Positions 43,844-54,005 of a stretch of DNA of 64,000 bases are shown here, piece by piece. The translations under genes were made by a program, and so were the position numbers. Each line of letters opens with the position of its first letter. Position 1 is the first letter of the stretch. This stretch comes from Lactuca virosa. Its lineage: Eukaryota; Streptophyta; Magnoliopsida; Asterales; Asteraceae. The stretch spans positions 400,396,431 to 400,460,430 of the forward strand of contig CAKMRJ010001112.1 in the NCBI GenBank assembly GCA_928212115.1. The letters are read 5' to 3'. The notes beneath the pieces are model-generated. The model did not search any database and had not been told where the DNA came from. It worked only from the letters and a program-made list of their open reading frames with translations.

Positions 43844-44700
43844 CTAGTGTCCTTTGCCTGGATTTCCCTGATATTTGCTGACCATGATCAAAGCGAAGGC
43901 TACATCAGGGTGCGTACAAGTCATAGCATACATAATCGAGCCAACTGCGGAAGCGTATGGTACTCGGCTCATTTCTGCTATCTTGACTTCGGTACTCGGG
44001 CTTTGAGTCTTACTCAACTTGGCATTACTTTGGATTGGTAACTCCCCCTTCTTTGAATTCTCCATACTAAAACATTTTAGTACCTTGTCCAAGTCAGTAT
44101 TCTGACTAAGTCCTATTAGTCTCTTACTTCTGTTTCTCACTATCCTTATTCCCAAAATATAGGCAGCCTCTCCGAGGTCCTTCATAGCGAAGCACTTCCC
44201 GAGCCAGGACTTAACTTCCTACAGTGTCGGGATGTCGTTTCCTATGAGTAGTATGTCATCGACATACAATACCAGGAAGCTTACTATACTCCCACTGGCC
44301 TTGACATATACACATGATTCATCTTCGCTTCGCAGAAAGCCAAACTCTTTAACTTTCTCATCGAAACAAAGATTCCATTTACGAGATGCTTGCTTAAGTT
44401 CATAAATGGACTTCTCAAGCTTACACACTCTATTGGGATGCTTCGCATTGACAAAACCATCTAGCTGAGCCATGTAAACATCCTCAGCCAACCCATTAAG
44501 GAAAGCGGTTTTGACATCCATTTTCCATATTTCATAATCATGAAATGCGGCAATGGCTAGCATCACCCTGATAAACTTTATCTTCGCAACTGGTGAGAAG
44601 GTTTCATTATAGTCAACTCTGGGAGTTTAAGTGAAACCCTTTGCAACCAATCGTGCCTTATAGGTGTGTACATTCCCATCCATGTTGGTCTTCTGCTTGA
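43844..44700 (-). pseudogene. Copia-E reverse transcriptase
   Basis: The frames 44566-44219 and 44185-43844 are in register. They read FHDYEIWKMDVKTAFLNGLA, LEKSIYELKQASRKWNLCFD, catalytic YVDD (LVLYVDDILLIGND, near 44260), then MKDLGEAAYILGIRIVRNRS, STEVKIAEMSRVPYASAVGS and IMYAMTCTHPDVAFAL. A short break with a stop lies at about 44186-44218. Upstream to 44700 the fingers region is broken by frame changes (compare Copia-L, where it is open). One residue is missing after FLNG compared with Copia-L (GLAED against GKLAED). Confidence 0.85.
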
Positions 44701-45372
44701 AGATCCACTTGCCCCGACCGTCTTACGACCTGGTACATGGTCAACCAAATTTCAAACTTGGTTGTCATACATGGACTGAATCTTGCTGTCCATCGCCTCT
44801 TTCCACATCGTAGATTCCGGGCCTGCCATGGCTTCTTTATAGCTGTTAGGTTCGTCCAGATTCACTAGTGTACTATCACTAATGAACGTATCCCCTTCGG
44901 TAGTAATATGAAAACCATAAAACTGGGGTTGAACCCTAACTCTTTCGGAACGTCTAAGAGGTAATGACTCGTCAATCGGTTCAACCGGAGTTTCCTCCTC
45001 GGTTTGAGCGCCAGTGTTAGAGGTTCCTTCATCGCTCGACTCTTGAAGCTCTTCAAGATCGATTTGCCTCCCACTGTCCCCTTGGCTTATGAGTTCTCGC
45101 TCTCGGAAAACCCCTATCCTCGCAACGAAGACAACATTGTCACTCGGTCTATAGAAGAGATATCCAAAGGACTTCTGTGGGTAGCCAATGAAAATACATC
45201 ACTCACTACGAGGTTCGAGCTTGTCTTGAGTCTCTCGTCTTACGAAAGCCTCGTAACCCCAAACCTTGATATGTGCTAACGAGGTAGCTTTCCCTGTCCA
45301 CATCTCGTGAGGTGTTTTGGCAACCTTCTTCGTAGGGACTAAGTTAAGGATATGGGCGGCAGTCTCTAAGGC
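44701..45372 (-). pseudogene. Copia-E integrase C-terminus and linker, frame-broken
   Basis: Frame 45074-44865 covers the linker (compare LPLRRSGR of Copia-L, at DNA level 'ttcggaacgtctaagaggtaa'). The stretch corresponds base by base to 41150-41640 of Copia-L with small indels. No continuous frame spans integrase to RT, so Gag-Pol cannot be made. Confidence 0.7.
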
Positions 45373-46314
45373 TTACCCCCAAAATGAGATAGGTAGTGAA
45401 GCACGACTCATCATGGAACGAACCATGTCTAGCAAGGTTCGATTACGCCTCTCAGCCACACCATTCAACTGTGGTGTCCTAGGTGGCGTCAATTGCGAAA
45501 CAATTCCGCATTCCTTGAGGTAGTCGTGGAATTCAAGACTTAGGTACTCTCCACCTCGATCAAATCGAAGCATCTTCATTTTCCTGCCCAACCGATTCTC
45601 CACTTCTTGCTTGAACTCTTTGAACTTTTCAAAGGTTTCTGACTTATGCCTGATTAAGTAGATAAAACCATATCTGCTATAGTCATCGGTAAAAGTCACG
45701 TAGAAGCGGCAGGCATCCCTTGTGGTGGATCTAAATGGTCCACATACATTTGTATGTATGAGGTCCAATAGACCCTCACCCCTCGCACAAGTGCCAGTGA
45801 AGGGTGACTTGGTCATCTTTCCAAGTAAACAAGATTCGCACACGCCATCGTCCATGAGGTCGAATGACTCCAACACTCCATCCTTTTGGAGTTGGGCTAT
45901 GCGCTTCTTGTTGACATGTCCAAGACGATAATGCCACAAGCATGCTTTATCCAAATCATTGGATTAATCAATACACAACACATCATTTCCTAGTTTGTCT
46001 ACAACCATCACAGTTTCATATATTCCATTACAAGGCAATGCTTCAAAATATAAAACACTATTAAGATAAACATAAATAGAACCCTTTTCATTATCAAATG
46101 AATATCTAAATCCTTGTCTATATAAACCATGAAATGAAATGATGTTTCTTGCCATATCTGGCGAATAGCAACAATTATTTAAATATAAACCTAATCCATT
46201 ACTAAGAACTAAGGAACACACTCCAATCTTGGTGACAGGCGACGATCTTCTGTTTCCCATGATTAGGTTTATCCTTCCACGCTCCACATCCCTATTTTTT
46301 CTTAGTCCCTGCAA
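45373..46314 (-). pseudogene. Copia-E pre-integrase and integrase core
   Basis: Frame 46314-45964 is the GAG-pre-integrase segment (LIMGNRRSSPVTKIGVCSLV, NIISFHGLYRQGF). After one stop at about 45962, frame 45954-45373 gives the HHCC finger (WHYRLGHVNKKR...CESCLLGKM), the core with TDDYSRYGFIYLI, KMLRFDRGGEYLS and NGVAERRNRTLLDM. The first core Asp is changed: HTNVCGPF here against HTDVCVPF in Copia-L, so this integrase would be catalytically impaired even without the stop. It ends at MSRASLPISFWG. Confidence 0.87.
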
Positions 46315-46443
46315 ATCAGAACATATGTGAAAACCACATACTGTGTCAAGAACCCAAGAAATAGCATGCGATGAATCATTAGATTTAATAGTATAAATAC
46401 CTGCGAAGGACGGCTTGATCTTCCCATCCTTGATAGCTTGCAG

Positions 46444-47310
46444 TTATTCAGGGCAGCTTCTTTTCCAATGCCCTATCTTGTGGCAGTGGTGGTACTCTGC
46501 CTCCTTAGGGTTAGAGTTGGGTTTAGCAGAACCAACTTTGGTTCCACTAGAAGAGGTACCATCTTGGGACTTTCCCTTGTGGTGGCTCTTTGAGGGAGCC
46601 TTCCTCTTCTTACCTTTCCCTTGCCCTATTGCCAAGACAGGGGCAGCAGTAGGAGTTGGAGTTGATGCAACAGTTTTATCTTTGAGGTTGCTCTCAGCAG
46701 TCCTCAACAGTCCTTGAAGCTTGCTCAAGGTGACCTCCTCCTTATTCATGTGGTAGGTCATGCGAAACTGGCTATAGAAGGGAGGCAAGGAATGAAGGAT
46801 GATGTCAATTGCCAGCTCTTCATCAAAGTTCACATTCAACTTTAGCAGGCGATCGACATATCTTTACATCTTTTGCAGATGAGCAGTAAGGGACTCTCCA
46901 TTACCCATTTTGGTAGTGATCATCGAAGTGATGATCTCGTACCTTTCTTGCCTAGCGCTTTGGTGGTACCGGTGCAGCAGATCCTGATGTATTTCATAGG
47001 GGTACATGTCCTCATAGGACTTTTGGAGTTCTGTAGTCATAGTCGCTAACATGATGCAATGGACTTTCGTGGCATCACGCTCATGGGCCTCAAAGGCCGC
47101 GATCTCTTCAGCAGTAGCAGTGTTGAGGTTGATTTCCTTCAGCTTCTCATCAAGGACATACTCTTTGTCCTCGTAACGAGTGACCATGCGAATGTTACGG
47201 ATCCAATCATTGAAATTTGACCCGTCAAAGATCACTCTCCCACACAAGTTCATGAGTGAGAACAAGCCAGAGGAAGTTGAACCAGAAGCGTTGTTGTTGA
47301 CGTTCGACAT
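46444..47310 (-). pseudogene. Copia-E gag
   Basis: Starts MSNVNNNASGSTSSGLFSLM at 47310, then NLCGRVIFDGSNFNDWIRNI, CIMLATMTTELQKSYEDMYP, RYHQSARQERYEIITSMITT (UBN2 Gag core), a stop at about 46862, then NVNFDEELAIDIILHSLPPF, KLQGLLRTAESNL, a Lys/Ser-rich stretch (GKGKKRKAPSKSHHKGKS) and a zinc knuckle YHHC-HKIGH-WKRSC whose first Cys is changed to Tyr. The protease region follows at about 46330-46440 (SSAISWVLDTVCGFHIC in broken form). Gag forms the particle and binds RNA. Confidence 0.88.
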
Positions 47311-48092
47311 CTGAAAAGGAAAAAGAACAAAGTTTGATTAGAAACGAATTCCCCAATTAAACACCCAAATGAGAAATTAGGGCTAGGAACCAACAACATT
47401 ATTCACAAATTAGAAAAGGGATGACGTAATCTAACAAGCAAATAATTTGAAGGTAAGTGAATGACGATTCACTAATTCTCCACCATGAAAAACGAAAAGA
47501 GATTAAGTTTTAAATGTATTGAAAACTCCTAGATCTTTTGAGATTCATTGAACCTTTCAATGGCATGTTTAAATCTCGATATGCCCCTCTAGTTTGTGAC
47601 TGGGATGCCGAGGATCACAAAGCGGGTGTGAATAGCCATGCAAATATGGTGCCCTCATTGTTACATTCACCTATTAGATGTGCCGGTTAACCACACACGC
47701 TCCATCGAACTATGAAAAACAATGATTCACCCTTTGCCACCTTTTCTTAGAACCCAATTAGTGTGCCGGTTAACCACAAACGCTCCACTAACATCTTAGC
47801 AAGGGTACAAAGTGTAACTTCATGGCATTGCATCAATTCACTTTTGCCTAAAGTAACTAAGATTGGGAATTTTGTAAAAACTTTCAGTTACTTTTATAAT
47901 TCATTATACTTATTAATGAGGAAAGGGTTGCCCTATCCTACCCGTTCGGCTAACGGCCCTCCACCAATCAAGGAAGCGGTGGGTGAGAGTGGACACCCAT
48001 TAAACGGCCATTTTATAGGCCATAACCTTATACCCCCTTATAGATCGGCTTCGTGAATGAGGCCTACTAACGATAAGACTAGCATTTAAGTT

Positions 48093-48144
<52 letters not shown>

Positions 48145-48717
48145 CTTATAATATTATAAAGTATAGGGTTGAATTTTAAACTTGTAAAATTCTAAGGTTT
48201 GAAATTTAAATAGTTCAAATTAACCTTTTAATCATAAAATTCAGATTTCAAAACTTGAGGACAAGTTTTGAATTTTTCAAAACACAAAGGATCAAATAGC
48301 AAATAATTTAAATTAAACAATTAATTTAATGATTATCTAAATTTGACCTAGTCAATTTTACTTGCAAGATAATTCAACAATTAATTCAAATAATCAAATA
48401 TTATCAAATAAGGAATTTATTATTTAAACAATTGATAATTATCTTTTGATTTGGTAAGGATAATCATAAAACAGTAATAAAATTCGGATTTTATTAGTCA
48501 AAAACGATTTAGGTAATTATCCTTAAGCAAAACAGCAAGAAATCCCGAAAATCCCTCTGACAGACGCTCCGACTCGCCGAGTCCCCTTATGGACTCGTCG
48601 AGCCCACTATGGGACTCGCCGAGTCTGTCAGTCAGGGGGCAAAAAATTCGATTTTAAAGATTGAATGAAGACACAGAGCATCAATACAATAGAAACCAAT
48701 CAAGGCTCTGATACCAC
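47311..48717 (-). other. Copia-E 5' leader with hairpins, (TA)n and palindromes
   Basis: Untranslated 1.4 kb leader. From gag outward: hairpin units with GGTTAACC at 47674-47708 and 47758-47791, 'ttcggctaacggccctccac' (47945), a (TA)n run (48093-48140), one 9-bp-stem AGGA hairpin (48249-48270), three CGNCG palindromes (48569-48630) and the primer site (48704-48716). The plus ORF 47763-48056 is a chance frame. Confidence 0.8.
48093..48140. repeat. (TA)n microsatellite
   Basis: About 23 TA units at a place where Copia-K (26056) and Copia-L (54780) have only four to five, so it expanded in Copia-E. Confidence 0.9.
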
Positions 48718-49398
48718 TTATGGGTTTAAGCCAAAAGAACATCATATGTGCTCATGCAAACCCTAACTCTTAGATGTAGGTTTCTCTATTGTACATGCAT
48801 TCATCCAAGTCTTGCAAACCCTAGATCTAGTAGGTATAATTTGAAATTAACATTACAAAACAGATCTAGATGATTACCTCTTCTTCAAAGCTTGAATCTT
48901 CTTGTCCTTGGAGCTTAGAGTCACAAATGTCACTCCTCTAATGGCTTACAAACACCACAAGAAAGAGGATGATCTTGGAGAGAGGTTGGAGGCTCTAGAA
49001 TTCGGCTCTTGCACTCTTAGGAATAGGGTTAGCCGATTTCTGAAGCCTAAGGGGTCTATTTATACTTGTGCTGCTAGGGTTTCAGTCAAAACCCTAATTG
49101 GATAGCTTAGGCCATAAGCAGTCCAAAGAATCTTCCAGAATAAGGCCATGGACGAAAATTAGATGGGCTCCCACTCTATTTTCGTCCACCCCCTTAATCC
49201 CAAAGGATTCTTAGCCCAAATCAACTATCACACAATTGACAGTTCCAGTCTTGCATATAACATATTAATAAATCATAATAACCTCTTTATTCATAAATCA
49301 TCCTATCATGTTGCTTTGGTGAAGGCAACCCAAAAACCATGCACAACCGGGTCAAGTACTTACCAAATCTAGTTACGGGCTTAAACACTAATCCAACA
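48718..49398 (-). repeat. Copia-E right (5') LTR with internal deletion
   Basis: From ttatgggtttaagcc to actaatccaaca. About 100 bases present in the left LTR are missing after 'gacagttcca'. The TATA box TATAAATAGACC on the minus strand lies at 49053-49064. Confidence 0.92.
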
Positions 49399-49461
49399 CA
49401 TTTCGTGATGTGTTTTTGGCAACCTTTTTAGTTGGGACCAGATTAAGGATATGGGCGGCAG
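49399..49461 (-). pseudogene. Copia-L integrase fragment between Copia-E and Gypsy-G
   Basis: 63 bases (catttcgtgatgtgtttttggcaacc...gatatgggcggcag) matching 45300-45360 of Copia-E. They bridge the integrase pieces at 41649 and 52062. Confidence 0.85.
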
Positions 49462-52061
49462 TGTAACATCCCCATTTTTGCGGCCAGAAAAGACCGATTT
49501 AGTTTATGCTTTTTTTAATAAAAATCAGAGTAACTTCTTAAGAAAAGTGTTGCGGAATTTCGTTCCCAGAAAAACATGAGAAATATGTTATCAAAGCATT
49601 TCCGAAGAAATGTATTTTATTCCTTTTAAAACCTTGGGATGTCAACTTCAATACAGAAACATAAGCATAAACAGAACTTACATTCATTTACACTAGTGAT
49701 CTACATCTCTTTAATCCCTCAGTGAAGTGTAGCTTTATATCGACACCTGTGATACAAATAAATTGAGTGGGTCAGGTTGGGAAACCTGGTGAGTACATAG
49801 GGTTTTCAACCCACAATAATAAAGTTATTATGTTTTATCGTCATACAATTAACCCAATTACCCATCCCCATTATCTTCTTTAATTCCTAGGGATCTACCC
49901 TAAAAATCATCTATCATTCATCCCTAAGGGTTTTCCTAAGGAATAGGCACGAAGTCCATCGTCGCCAAGGTTTATACAACAGGCACTAAATCCATAGCTG
50001 CCAGGGTTCATCCAAAGGGTGCTAAGTCCATAGCTCTCATTAATCAACAGTATTATTTGCGGGAGTCCACCTGCAATACATGTCAATGGGTTTTTAGAGT
50101 ACACCGGGTGAACATATTGTTCACAACACCTATAGGTAGCGAGCCTGGTAGTGTTCCACAGACTGTCTAGAATAGTCCATGGTTGTCATCCGTACTCTGC
50201 TAGATGACGGGGCCATCTTTTGGGTAAAGGATTCTCTCATTTTTCACCTCTCACCCTCATCTCATAATCTATATCACTTTTTCATCTCGTCCTCCAACTT
50301 ATTTTTCATCACACACCAACTTATTTCATCTACCCATGTTCTACCCAACATATTAGTAGATATAAAACACATATACAGTTCAGATCTGAAGAAAAAGTTT
50401 AAATCTGTAAAGAAAATACATATACGGTTCAGATCTGAAGAAAAAGGTCTAGATCTGAAAAAAAAAAAAAAAAACAAAAAAAAAAACAAAGTTTAAATCT
50501 TTCATCCAGTATAACTTTCAAAGCATAAACTATATATACAGTCTAGATCTGAAGAAAAAGTTCAGATCTGAAAAGAAAGAAGCTTAGATCTTTCATCCAG
50601 CACAAATCTCAATTACAAAATACATATATACAGTTGAGATCTAAAACGTTTAGATCTGAAGTGAGAAAGTTTAGATCTGAAGGGAAAAGTTTTAGATCTG
50701 AAGGGAAAAGTTTCAGATCCAAGAGAAAAAGTTTAGATCTGAAAGATAAAGTTCAGATCTGAAAAGAAAGAACTATAGATCTTCATCCAACAAACATCTC
50801 AGGTAAATAGGTAGAATATATATACACATAGAACGTAATTTATATAAAATACTTTATATCTATGTGTCAGATGAAAGTGACTATGCACTCACCTGATACA
50901 GAGTGGTTTGGACAGCACCTCGCTTCTAAAAATAATCTTCTTTGACGAAACCGGGAAGTTTGCTTGAAACCGGGCTCCGCACGGGCAGAGTTTCAAACCG
51001 AAAAACTCTTTTTTCTCGGAGACTCCGGGCTCTCCGAGGCTTTCTTCAAGTGCTAGGAAAGTTTCCTAGGCTTTTGGGGGGGTTTGGGGGCTTAGAGAGA
51101 GATTCTAGAGAGAGAAAGAAGTGGGGAAAGGTGTGAGGAATGAGGCATCCCCGAGCCTCTATTTATAGTGCTCCTAGAGCGACACCACGTCGTGGTGTTG
51201 CGTAGACTCCAAGGTTTCCCCTGGTGCTGACACGTGGCATCGCATATAGGGTGGAAATCAGCCGATTTTCAAAAATTCATAACTTTCGCATACGAGCTCC
51301 GTTTTCGGCGTTCTTTTTTTCCATGCGTAGGTAAAAACAAGATCTACAACTTTCGTTTAGACTCTGTCGGCTAATTCTCGACCGATCTTAAATTTAACAG
51401 CAGGAGGAGATTAGACTGTTAAATAGCCGCGAAAAATTCGTAACTCCTTCATATGAACTCCGTTTACGTCCGCCTTTTTACCGTTGAGTTCCTATTAATG
51501 AGATCTTCAACTCTCATTTAGGTCGCGTAAGCCAAAAACCGCTCGAACTAAAATTCGAGTTTCGGATCGTGCACTGCTATGCCAAATCTTAGAAAATTCA
51601 TAACTTCCTCATACGAAGTCAGATTTGGGCGTTCTTTTTATGGACGCTCTCGGTTTAACATATTCTACGACTTTCATTTAGATTTCTAAGGCTAAAAATC
51701 ACTATATCGTAAATTCACTTTTTACGCTCTCCGGTGTCGTGCCGGTTTTGCCGCGAAACTTCGACGGATCATAACTTCTTTGTTATAACTCGGATTTCGG
51801 CGTTCTTTATATATCTAGAATCCTTGTTTCGACCACTACAACTTTAGTCAAAGATATCGGGCTTATATAACACTTTAATTTTGACGCTTATTTTTATTCT
51901 TTATTAATTATATCTTTATAATTAAGTATAAAGCACATAATTTCACATAATTCACATAATACTCAAATAATTCATCTTTATTACTTCAAAAAGAGTTACA
52001 ATAGTTGACCTAGACTATTATATCATCTATTAATGCTTAGCCCCGAAACACGGGCGTTACA
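49462..52061 (-). mobile_element. Gypsy-G: 2.6 kb solo LTR
   Basis: TGTAACATCCCC at 49462 to GGGCGTTACA at 52061, flanked on both sides by ggcag (49457-49461, 52062-52066). It holds no coding sequence. The sense strand is minus: TATAAATAGAGG at 51157-51168. The right third carries repeated 'ttcataacttcctcatacgaagtc'-type segments (51270, 51430, 51595, 51765) shared with the Gypsy-F LTR and the fragment at 3721-4714. It contains an AGATCTGAA repeat array, an A-rich tract (50460-50490) and the palindrome CACCACG-T-CGTGGTG (51183-51197). LTR-LTR recombination would have removed the body. Confidence 0.92.
50384..50785. repeat. AGATCTGAA repeat array in Gypsy-G
   Basis: About fifteen occurrences of '(c/t)agatctgaa' spaced 20-45 bases apart, several in units of 'agatctgaagggaaaagttt'. 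The 105-aa ORF that overlaps its start is an artefact of this A-rich array. Confidence 0.85.
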
Positions 52062-53150
52062 GGCAGTCTCTAAGACATACCCCCAAAATGAGATAGGTAA
52101 TGAAGCTCGACTCATCATGGAACGAACTATGTCCAACAAGGCTCGATTGAGCCTCTCAGCCACACCATTAATCTGTGGTGTCCTAGGTAGCGTCAATTTT
52201 GAAACAATTCCACATTCCTTAAGATAGTCGTGGAACTCGATACTAAGATACTCACCACCTTGATCGGATCGGAGCATCTTTATCTTCTTGCCCAATTGAT
52301 TCTCTACTTCTGGTTTAAACTCTTTGAACTTTTCAAAGGTTTCTGACTTATGCTTGATTAAGTAGATATAGCCATATCTGCTGTAATCATCAGTAAAAGT
52401 CACATAGAAGCAGTTAGCATCCCTTGTGGGGGATCTGAATGGTACACACACATCAGTGTGTATGAGATCCAACAGACCCTCACCCCTTTCACAAGTACCA
52501 GTGAAGGGTGACTTGGTCATCTTTCCAAGCAAACAAGATTCACATGTGTCATCCGAATTTAAGTCAAATGACTCCAACACTCCATCCTTTTGGAGTCGGG
52601 CTATGCGCTTCTTGTTGACATGTCCAAGACGACAATGCCATAAGCATGCTTTATCCAAACCATTAGACGAATCAATATGCAACACATTATTTCCTAAGTT
52701 ATCTACAACCATCACAGTTTCATATATACCATTACAAGGAAATGCTTCAAAATAAAATTTACCATTATAATAAGCATTAATACTACCAATCTCATTATTA
52801 AATGAAAAAGTAAAACCTTGTTCATACAAACCATGAAAGGAAATAATATTTCTCGCCATATCAGACGAGTAGCAACAATTATTCAATTCTAAATTTAACC
52901 TACTACTAAGCAATAAAGAATAAACTCCAATCTTGGTGACAGACGACACTTTCCTATTCCCCATGATCAAGTTCACTTTCCCATGCTCCACATCCCTACT
53001 TCTTTTTATACCCTACAAATTAGAACAAATGTGAAAACCACATCCTATATCAAGGACCCAAGAATTAGCATGTGATGAGTTATTAGCCAGAATAGTGTAA
53101 ATACATGCGAAGGTGGGCTTGATCTTCCCATCCTTTATGTCCTGCAAGTA
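52062..53150 (-). pseudogene. Copia-L integrase and protease region
   Basis: Frame 52991-52023 (322 aa; last residues read into Gypsy-G) gives LIMGNRKVSSVTKIGVYSLL, NIISFHGLYEQGF, HHCC finger (WHCRLGHVNKKR...CESCLLGKM), core Asp of DLIHTDVCVPF, Asp of MLRSDQGGEYLS and Glu of INGVAERLNRALL. Catalytic residues are all present. Just upstream, across a stop near 53010, the same frame carries the protease motif SWVLDIGCGFHIC, in which Asp-Thr-Gly is changed to Asp-Ile-Gly. The C-terminal half of integrase is displaced by Gypsy-G and Copia-E. Confidence 0.88.
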
Positions 53151-54005
53151 TTTGGGGCAGCTTCGTTTCCAGTGCCCATTTTCATGACAATGGAAGCACT
53201 CTTCTACCTTTGGATTTGAAGAGGGTTTAGCAGAACCAACTTTGGTCCCACTAGAAGAGGATCCATCATGGGATTTTCCCTTGTGGCTCTTAGAAGGAGC
53301 CTTCCTCTTCTTTCCCTTCCCATGTCAAATTGCCAAGACAGGGGCAGTATCAGTAGGAGTAGGTACAATAGACTTGCCTTTCAAACTACTTTCAGCAGTT
53401 CTCAAAAGGCCTTGAAGCTTGCTTAGATTGACCACCTCCTTCTTCATATGATAAATCATACGAAAATGATCATAACAAGAAGGCAAAGAGTGTAGGATAA
53501 TGTCAATGGCCAACTCTTCATCGAAGTTGACATTCAGCTTCAGCAAGCGGTCCACAAACCTTTGCATCTTTTGCAAGTTGCCCATGATGGACTCTCCATC
53601 CTTCATTTTAGTTGTGATCATGGAGGGAATGATTTCATACCTTTCCTGTCGAGCACTCTGATGGTACCTTTCCATCAAGTCTTGGTGCATCTCATAGGGC
53701 CAAAAGTCCTCATAATACTTTTGAAGCTCAGCAGTCATGGTAGAAATCATAATACACGACACCTTTGTCGCGTCCCTCTTATGAGCCTTATATTCAGTAA
53801 TCTATTCAGGAGTAGCAGTGTTTTCATCAATCTCATTTAGCTCTTTATCAAAGACATATTCTTTGTCCTCGTAGTGAAGATCCATGTGGATTTTTCGAAT
53901 CCACTCATTGAAGTTCGATCCATCAGAGATGACCCTCCCACATAAGTTCATGAGGGAGAAAGAGCCGGAAGAGTTTGGGTTTGAAGCAGTGTTTGAAGTA
54001 GACAT
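53151..54005 (-). pseudogene. Copia-L gag
   Basis: Start MSTSNTASNPNSSGSFSLMN at 54005; an upstream in-frame Met at 54020 adds only MFFFQ. The UBN2 core is DGSNFNEWIRKIHMDLHYED, then a stop at about 53800, CIMISTMTAELQKYYEDFWP, RYHQSARQERYEIIPSMITT, NVNFDEELAIDIILHSLPSC and KLQGLLRTAESSLKGK. After a stop at about 53323 come GKGKKRKAPSKSHKGKS and an intact zinc knuckle, CFHC-HENGH-WKRSC with PKYLQ. All pieces share one frame with integrase; only nonsense changes break it. Confidence 0.9.

Larger units (their letters stand above)
41650..49398 (-). mobile_element. Copia-E: complete-structure Ty1/copia element inside Copia-L integrase
   Basis: LTRs 41650-42430 (781 bp) and 48718-49398 (681 bp), TGTTGGATTAGTG on the sense strand. 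Primer site ggctctgatacca is at 48704-48716, and purine tract (AAGTGGGAGAC on the minus strand) next to 42430. Gag, protease, integrase, RT and RNase H are all present in copia order. The right LTR lacks about 100 bases (the 'tttaattaatctc...ttaatatattattc' block near 42190-42290 of the left LTR). Flanks read ...gtctac and catttcg..., and rejoin into continuous integrase sequence without a detectable target duplication. A frameshift zone between integrase and RT disables it. Confidence 0.92.

Noticed and set aside
50460..50490. Long A-rich tract, possible SINE/LINE tail
   Set aside because: It lies inside the AGATCTGAA array of solo LTR Gypsy-G, with no upstream retroposon and no separate target duplication.
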